From: Solimonas sp. K1W22B-7
GTDB taxonomy: Bacteria; Pseudomonadota; Gammaproteobacteria; Nevskiales; Nevskiaceae
DNA length: 64,000 nt
Assembly (NCBI RefSeq): GCF_003428335.1
Contig: NZ_CP031704.1
Coordinates: forward strand, 3,534,001-3,598,000
Reading direction: 5' to 3'
The first letter of the stretch is position 1; each line of letters begins with the position of its first letter. The notes under the pieces were generated by a model. That model was not told the origin of the DNA. It did no database searches and saw only the letters and a list, made by a program, of their open reading frames with translations. Made by a program: the position numbers and the translations under genes. This document shows, one piece after another, positions 57,643-64,000 of this stretch.

Positions 57643-59850
57643 TCAGAAGCGGAAGTTCACCGTCACGGTGCCGTTGGCCGGCGTGCCGTAGTACAGGTTG
57701 CCGTACTCGTCGAGCACGTAGTACGTCTTGTCGAGCAGGTTGTTGCCGTTGAGCTGCAGAGACAGGTTCCTGGTCACCTGGTAGCGCGCCAGCAGGCTGA
57801 CCAGGGTCACGTCGCGCTGTTCGATCGAGGTGACGCCGGTAGGCGTCTCGATCGGCACCGCGGTGCTCTTGGACTGCCAGTTCACGCCGCCGCCGAGCGT
57901 CAGCTTGTTCCAGGCTCCCTGCGGGTTCCAGCTGGTGTAGGTGCGGATCAGGGTACGCGGCACATAGCGGCGGATGGCCTCGCCATCCGGGCCCTCCAGC
58001 TCGAAATTGGACCAGCCGACCGACAGGTTCCAGCCCTTGGCCAGCTGCCCCGAAGCCTCCAGCTCAAAGCCTTGGCTGCGGGTGCCGTCGACGGCCACCG
58101 AGGCCGCCAGGGCGGGACGACCCGGCACGGTATAGGGCGACCCTGTGTCCGGATCGATCTCGGCGTCGGTCACCGCAACCTTGTCCTGCCGCGTATCGAA
58201 CAAGGTCAGCGCGGTGTTGAGACGGCCGTCGAAGTGCTCGCCCTTGATGCCGACCTCGACGCTCTGGCCGGTGGTTGGGTCGAGGAAGCGACCCTCGCGA
58301 TCGAGGCTGTTCTGCGGCTTGAAGATCTCGGTGTAGCTGCTGAAGGCCGACCACTGCGGCGTGAGGTCATAGATCAACCCCGCATACGGCACGGTGGGAT
58401 TGTGCTCGTGAACGTAGGCACGGTCGTCGGAATAGATGTCGAAGTAATCGGTTTTCCACTTCGTGTGGCGCAGGCCGGCGATCAGCTTGAGGCGATCCGC
58501 CAGTGAGAAGCGTGCGGCGGCATATACCGCCGCCTGGTCGGTGGTGATATGCGTGATCAGGTCGGCGGTATCGGCGAAATCCGGCTCCGGGTAGGAGCCA
58601 TCCCACTCGAAGAAGTTGCCGGTATCGGGCAACGAATCCGGGGCGGCGTAGACATAGCCGCGCTGCTTCAGACGCGAGCCGGTCGCGCCCACCACCAGTT
58701 CATGCTTGCGGCCGAACAGCTCGAAGGGGCCGTTGGCGTAGATATCCAGGGAGTTCTGCTGGCCGCTCTCCTTGCTGCGGTAGGCGAAGGGCACCAGGCC
58801 CTCGCCGGTGACCGGATCGGGGAAGCCATAGACGTAGAACAGGGCCAGGTCGCCGCCGAAATCGCGGTGTGTCAGCGTCGAGCGGATCGACCAGCCGTTG
58901 TCGAAACGCTGTTGCAACTCGGCGAACTGGGTTTCGGTGCGCTTGTTCCAGAAGCTCCAGTCGGTGGCGGTGGTGATCGAACGGCGCCAGTCCGTCGGCG
59001 TGCCGTCGCTGAAGAACAGCGGGAAGGAGCCCCAGGTATTGCCCTGCGGCTGCGTCTCCAGATAGTCGTAACCCAGGGTCAGCAGCGTGTTCGGCCCCAG
59101 GTCGGCATTCACCGTGCCATAGAACGCCTGATGCTCCTTGCTGTACAGGTCCTGGAAGGACTCGCGGTTCTGGTAGACGCCCACCACGCGCGCGCGCACG
59201 TCACCGTCGCTGGTCAGCGGCGTCGACAGGTCGGCAACGGCACGGTAGTCGTCCCAGGAGCCGGCACTGAGTGAGGTGGAAGCCTCGAACGTGCGGCTGT
59301 CGGCACGCTTGCGCACCAGGTTGATGGCCGCCGAGGGGCTGCCGGCGCCGGACAGCAGGCCGGTGGCGCCGCGCACGATCTCGATGCGGTCGTAGAACGC
59401 GGTGTCGATCGTCTCGTCCACCGAGCCGGTACTGTTGACCGAAGCGCCCGGCACGTTGTCGTACAGCAGGTTGTCGATCACGAAACCGCGCGCGGTAAAC
59501 ACCACGCGCTCGGTATCGTAGGCGTAGGAGTAGATGCCCGTGGTGTTGTCCAGCACGTCACGCGTGCTCTGCAGGTTCTGGTCGTCCATGCGCTCGCGCG
59601 TGACCACGGTGACCGACTGCGGGGTCTCCTTCAGCGTCAGCGGCAGGCGCGTGGCGGCGGCCGTGTCCTTCACGGCATAGGGATGGTCGGCGCTGCCCGA
59701 CACGACCACCGGGGCCATGCTCACGGCTTCTTCGCCACCCGCTTCAGGCTTCCCCTCTTCCGCGGCCATGGCGGGCAGGGTCAGCAGGCAGGACAACAGG
59801 ACGGGAATCTGCTTGCCGGCCAGCCGGCGGGATTTTCGGGGAAAGGTCAT
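57643..59850 (-). CDS. TonB-dependent siderophore receptor
   Basis: 735 residues. Signal peptide to about 30, then a plug domain with ETPQSVTVVTRERMDDQNLQ, NTTGIYSYAYDTER and IEIVRGATGLLSGAGSPSAA, typical of ferric-siderophore receptors (FhuE/FpvA/FoxA group). A 22-strand barrel follows, ending in the terminal aromatic signature (GTVTVNFRF). No N-terminal FecA-like signalling domain, so no sigma/anti-sigma pair is expected, and none is seen. Two Fur-box-like sites upstream indicate iron repression. Confidence 0.92.
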   Translation of the reverse strand: MTFPRKSRRLAGKQIPVLLSCLLTLPAMAAEEGKPEAGGEEAVSMAPVVVSGSADHPYAVKDTAAATRLPLTLKETPQSVTVVTRERMDDQNLQSTRDVLDNTTGIYSYAYDTERVVFTARGFVIDNLLYDNVPGASVNSTGSVDETIDTAFYDRIEIVRGATGLLSGAGSPSAAINLVRKRADSRTFEASTSLSAGSWDDYRAVADLSTPLTSDGDVRARVVGVYQNRESFQDLYSKEHQAFYGTVNADLGPNTLLTLGYDYLETQPQGNTWGSFPLFFSDGTPTDWRRSITTATDWSFWNKRTETQFAELQQRFDNGWSIRSTLTHRDFGGDLALFYVYGFPDPVTGEGLVPFAYRSKESGQQNSLDIYANGPFELFGRKHELVVGATGSRLKQRGYVYAAPDSLPDTGNFFEWDGSYPEPDFADTADLITHITTDQAAVYAAARFSLADRLKLIAGLRHTKWKTDYFDIYSDDRAYVHEHNPTVPYAGLIYDLTPQWSAFSSYTEIFKPQNSLDREGRFLDPTTGQSVEVGIKGEHFDGRLNTALTLFDTRQDKVAVTDAEIDPDTGSPYTVPGRPALAASVAVDGTRSQGFELEASGQLAKGWNLSVGWSNFELEGPDGEAIRRYVPRTLIRTYTSWNPQGAWNKLTLGGGVNWQSKSTAVPIETPTGVTSIEQRDVTLVSLLARYQVTRNLSLQLNGNNLLDKTYYVLDEYGNLYYGTPANGTVTVNFRF

Positions 59851-59871
59851 CTCTGGGGGAGGTCAGGCCAA

Positions 59872-59909
59872 TAATGATAATTATTATCAATTAATAATGA
59901 CTATCATTC
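59872..59909 (-). promoter_or_regulatory. Two overlapping Fur-box-like sites
   Basis: TAATGATAATTATTATCAA at 59872-59890 is close to the Fur consensus GATAATGATAATCATTATC. A second AT-rich copy, AATAATGACTATCATTC, lies at 59893-59909. They are 22 bp upstream of the receptor ATG and should repress it when iron is plentiful. Confidence 0.8.
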
Positions 59910-59986
59910 AAGAACCACCTTCGCCCGGGCGCGCCAAAAAAATGGCCACCCCCTGGGTGGCCAATCCCCTACCGCGTGTTGGAAGC

Positions 59987-60799
59987 TCAGGCGGCAGGCG
60001 CCGCGAGCAATCCAGCAAGTGATTCGGCCGACATCGGGCGCCCCAGCAGGAAACCCTGCAGGGCATCGCAGCGCACGCGGCGCAAGGTGTTCATCTCGGC
60101 CTCGGTCTCGACGCCCTCGGCAACCACGTCCACTCCCAGGGCATGGGCCATGGCGACGATGGCGCGCACGATCTTCTGGTCGCGCGGGTCGGCGTCGATG
60201 CCGTCGACGAATTCGCGATCGATCTTGAGGCGCTGGATCGGCAGGTGGCGCAGCTGCGAGAACGAGGACTGGCCGGTGCCGAAATCGTCCAGCGCGAAGC
60301 TCAGGCCCAGCTCGGCGCCTTCCAGCAGGTTGCGCGCGGCACGGCCACGGTCGTCGATCAGGGCGTGTTCGGTGATCTCCAGCTGCAGCAGCTGCGGCGC
60401 CACGCCGGCCTCGCCCAGCATGGCCTCCAGGCGCGCGGCGAAACCGCTGCTCTGCAGCTGCCGCGCCGAGAGGTTGACCGACACCGGCAGCGACGGCAGG
60501 CCAGCCTCGCGCCACGCGCGCAGCTGCGCGATGACACTGGACAGCACGAACTGGTCGATCTGCAGGATCAGCGTGCTGCGCTCGGCCACCGGGATGAACA
60601 CGCCGGGGCTCACCGGCCCGAGCTGCGGCTCATGCCAGCGCAGCAGGGCCTCGGCCGCCAGCAGGCGCTGCGAGCGGGCGGCATAGATGGGTTGGTAGAC
60701 CAGCTCGAACTGCTGCGCCTCGATGGCATGGCGCAGGCGCTGCTGCAGGCGGTCGCCAGGGCGCGGCGCCCGGGCCTCGGGAAGGCTCCAGCCATCCAT
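59987..60799 (-). CDS. EAL-domain cyclic-di-GMP phosphodiesterase
   Basis: 270 residues from the ATG at 60799. In-frame ATGs further upstream (60916) are possible, but that stretch has poorer GC3. Complete EAL domain: AAEALLRWHEP (EAL), SVNLSARQL, LEITEHALID, DDFGTGQSSFSQLRHL, KIDREFVDGI, VAEGVET and QGFLLGRPMS. All metal and catalytic residues appear present, so c-di-GMP hydrolysis is likely. No GGDEF or sensor domain. Confidence 0.88.
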   Translation of the reverse strand: MDGWSLPEARAPRPGDRLQQRLRHAIEAQQFELVYQPIYAARSQRLLAAEALLRWHEPQLGPVSPGVFIPVAERSTLILQIDQFVLSSVIAQLRAWREAGLPSLPVSVNLSARQLQSSGFAARLEAMLGEAGVAPQLLQLEITEHALIDDRGRAARNLLEGAELGLSFALDDFGTGQSSFSQLRHLPIQRLKIDREFVDGIDADPRDQKIVRAIVAMAHALGVDVVAEGVETEAEMNTLRRVRCDALQGFLLGRPMSAESLAGLLAAPAA

Positions 60800-61006
60800 C
60801 AGTGTCGCCGGCCAGGACGCCTGGCTGCTGTATCCGGAATCCTCTCGCACCCGCTTCCCCCCGCTTGCGCGCCGTGCCCGAAGTGCCGGTGCGCTGATCG
60901 ATTTCCACCCGTGCATCTTGACCGCCCAGGAGGCGGCTGTCTGTAGCCCCAGGGGACACTGTAGCCCGCAGGAGGGGCCAGCGCCCCACCCCAAGGGACG
61001 ATGCCT

Positions 61007-62338
<1,332 letters not shown>

Positions 62339-62458
62339 CTCCTCGAAATACCGACAGCGGGCTGCGGATGGCCCGTCCTATGGCGGAGTGTGTTCCCTCC
62401 ACCCTGGGGGGCGTGAGCCCCGCACACGCCAGACCGCTTAGCCGATCGGGCCACAACG

Positions 62459-62502
62459 GCCGAAGGCTGGCCCCGCCCCAAGGGGCGGAGCCAGCCTTCG
62501 GC
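62459..62502 (-). terminator. GC-rich hairpin after the esterase gene
   Basis: GCCGAAGGCTGGC and GCCAGCCTTCGGC arms with an inner CCGCCCC/GGGGCGG pair. No T-run follows, so it may be an mRNA-stabilising hairpin or weak terminator. Confidence 0.45.
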
Positions 62503-62520
62503 AATACCACCGAGGTCAGG

Positions 62521-63348
62521 TCAGTGCGTCTGGAACCAGTTCAGGATCTCTTCCGGCGTTTCCGCGAAATACTCGTGGGCCTTGCCCGCCACCATCACCT
62601 TGCGGACATCGACACCCTGGGCCTGCAGCTTGTTGAAGTAGGCCTCCATGGTGTTGACCGGCACGACGTTGTCGTTGGCGCCGTGCAGGAACAGCGTCGG
62701 CGGGTGGTTGTAGGGCAGTGTGGCCGGGATGTTGCAGATGGGACCCAGGCAGGTGGCGTAGGAGCCCGACTGGATCGCCAGGGCGCGGAAGCGGCCCTGG
62801 AAGCTCACCGCCATGCGCGAGGTGTTGTAGCCGCCGCTGGACATGCCGGTGGCGTACAGCTTCGCGGCGTTGATCGGGCCGTACTGCTGCGCCGCGATAC
62901 CGTTGAAGACCTTGGTCAGGAATCCGTAGTCATCGGTGGTGGGGTAGTTGAAGTCGCTGCCAAAGCCGACGTTGGTGTCCCAGAACTGGTAGAGGCGCAG
63001 CCAGTTGGTCGGCGGCTCGACCACGGCGTAGCCGGCCTCGAGCAGGACCTTGATGCTGCGCACCTGGTGGAAGGCGCCGGCCGGGGTGTAGTCCGGGGCG
63101 GACCAGAAGATCGGGAACACGCTCGGCTGCATCATCACCACCGCGGGCCAACCGCCCGCCGGCGGCGTGCCCTCCGGCACCTGGTAGCGCACGATGCGCG
63201 GAATGCCGTAGTTCGAGGTAACGGTCTTGCTCTGGTAGCTGCAGCTCAGCGTGTGCGAGGTGCCGGTGACGGTGTCGGTACAGGGTGAAGCGGCCTGGGC
63301 CGCGGGTACGGAAGCCGCCAGGACGGCGGCAAGCAACAGGAATCGCAT
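62521..63348 (-). CDS. Extracellular PHB-depolymerase-like esterase
   Basis: 275 residues from the ATG at 63348 (GGAGA at 8 nt; ATG 63354 is less well placed). Signal peptide ending AAQAAS. Alpha/beta hydrolase of the PHB depolymerase/LpqC type: VRYQVPEGTPPAGGWPAVVM, nucleophile elbow GMSSGGYNTSRMA near residue 153, LFLHGANDNVVPVN with the Asp, and a final His in AGKAHEYFAE. Secreted polyester or ester hydrolase. No separate substrate-binding domain. Confidence 0.85.
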   Translation of the reverse strand: MRFLLLAAVLAASVPAAQAASPCTDTVTGTSHTLSCSYQSKTVTSNYGIPRIVRYQVPEGTPPAGGWPAVVMMQPSVFPIFWSAPDYTPAGAFHQVRSIKVLLEAGYAVVEPPTNWLRLYQFWDTNVGFGSDFNYPTTDDYGFLTKVFNGIAAQQYGPINAAKLYATGMSSGGYNTSRMAVSFQGRFRALAIQSGSYATCLGPICNIPATLPYNHPPTLFLHGANDNVVPVNTMEAYFNKLQAQGVDVRKVMVAGKAHEYFAETPEEILNWFQTH

Positions 63349-63572
63349 GGTCATTCTCTCCAGAAGGCTGTCGGATAAAGGGCCCGTCTTGTCGCGGGTC
63401 GGGGTGCATTGTCCGAATGCCACGGGTGTCCGTCTTGGACGCCGCGCTTGGATGAAACGACTGCATTGCAAGCCTTGTCGGCAAGTTCCGACAAGCGCTG
63501 TCGCAGCGGGCTTATGGACGCAGGCATGGCGCCCTCAAGCTCTGGTTTTATGGCCCCGAATGAGTGGCCGGC

Positions 63573-64000
63573 CTAACGCCGGAAGTGCAGCTGGTACAGC
63601 CGCGGATCGGTCATGACCGTGGGATTCATGCCGAAGATCTCGTTCATCACACGGTCGGCATGGGCCAGGTCGTAGAAGCCGGCGGCCAGGGCGATGTCGG
63701 TGAAGCTGCTGCCCTCGCGCCACATCTCCGCCGCTTTCGAGCCGGCAACCCAGCGCATGTACTGCGAGATGGTGCAGCCGACATGGCGCTGGAACAGGGC
63801 GCGCAGGCGCGAGGCCGAGAGCTGCGCCTCCTGCGACAGGTCCTCGTGCGAGAGCTGGTCCAGCGGCAGGCGCTCGATCTGCTCCATCACTCGCAGGATG
63901 CGCGGCTCGCGCCGCAGCGGCGGCCGCGGCGGATCGCAACAGGCATCCACGGCGGCGCCGAACAGGAGCACCGCCGCCTCGACGTCCAGCACTCCCGGAT
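63573..64000 (-). CDS. AraC-family regulator, partial at window edge
   Basis: The reading frame stays open to the end of the window, so the N-terminal part lies beyond. The visible C-terminal 142 or so residues carry the AraC double helix-turn-helix: LSHEDLSQEAQLSASRLRAL, FQRHVGCTISQYMRWVAGSK, SFTDIALAAGFYDLAHADRV. The acceptor domain, and so the inducer class, cannot be judged. Confidence 0.8.
   Translation of the reverse strand, partial: PGVLDVEAAVLLFGAAVDACCDPPRPPLRREPRILRVMEQIERLPLDQLSHEDLSQEAQLSASRLRALFQRHVGCTISQYMRWVAGSKAAEMWREGSSFTDIALAAGFYDLAHADRVMNEIFGMNPTVMTDPRLYQLHFRR

Overview
This is a GC-rich bacterial chromosome segment of gammaproteobacterial character. It holds an alkane hydroxylase with two rubredoxins, a complete fadI/fadJ-type beta-oxidation pair, an AidB-type acyl-CoA dehydrogenase, a DUF1302 outer-membrane protein, several lipases and esterases, and many short palindromic repeats. 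This resembles hydrocarbon-degrading Nevskiales/Solimonadaceae-type bacteria, but that placement is inference: there is no rRNA or tRNA gene in the window to anchor it. Most genes are GC-rich. A few are visibly AT-richer (14081-14917, 17630-18763, 40096-41880, 46259-51063) and are probably acquired.
Layout. 1-2500: a RibD/DHFR-like reductase, then a Tat-type lipoprotein divergent from a TetR gene across a perfect 20-bp palindrome. 2641-7481: the most unusual locus, a tightly packed minus-strand operon. It encodes an AveC-like membrane protein, two other unrecognised membrane proteins, three tiny single-span membrane proteins, a CbbQ/NorQ-type MoxR AAA+ ATPase and a CbbO/NorD-type VWA protein. 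A TetR gene is divergent from it, and four copies of a TACT-N4-AGT operator lie in the gap. 8564-16218: small secreted, lipoprotein and hypothetical genes, an IS30-family element inserted into a palindromic repeat, an atypical SDR, and a DUF1801 protein with a histone-H1-like tail. 16376-18763: a zinc-type dehydrogenase and an Abi_C abortive-infection protein.
18798-31248: the lipid and alkane block. It contains an AidB-like acyl-CoA dehydrogenase, fadJ, fadI, a DegV fatty-acid-binding protein, a high-molecular-weight FabG, two AraC regulators, then alkB with AlkG1- and AlkG2-type rubredoxins. AlkB and its rubredoxins would oxidise alkanes to alcohols. After oxidation to acids and CoA activation (genes not in this window), the acyl-CoAs could feed the dehydrogenase/FadJ/FadI set. 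31434-39957: DUF1302 porin-like protein, MAPEG protein, DHA2 efflux pump, ArsR-SRPBCC pair, TetR divergent from an MBL-fold lipoprotein. 40096-41880: a stand-alone OLD-family ATPase/TOPRIM nuclease.
42207-56117: alpha/beta-hydrolase lipoprotein, methyltransferase, TetR plus an MpaB-like DUF2236 protein, an AT-richer stretch (adenylate cyclase, SDR, MFS, AraC), a Baeyer-Villiger-type monooxygenase, a divergent SDR/LysR pair, an SRPBCC protein and a quinone oxidoreductase. 56204-64000: an orphan antitoxin-like ORF, a CalB-like lipase that lacks its serine nucleophile, a Fur-box-controlled TonB siderophore receptor, an EAL phosphodiesterase, a secretory lipase, a PHB-depolymerase-like esterase, and an AraC gene cut by the window edge.
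At least seven families of intergenic inverted repeats punctuate the window.
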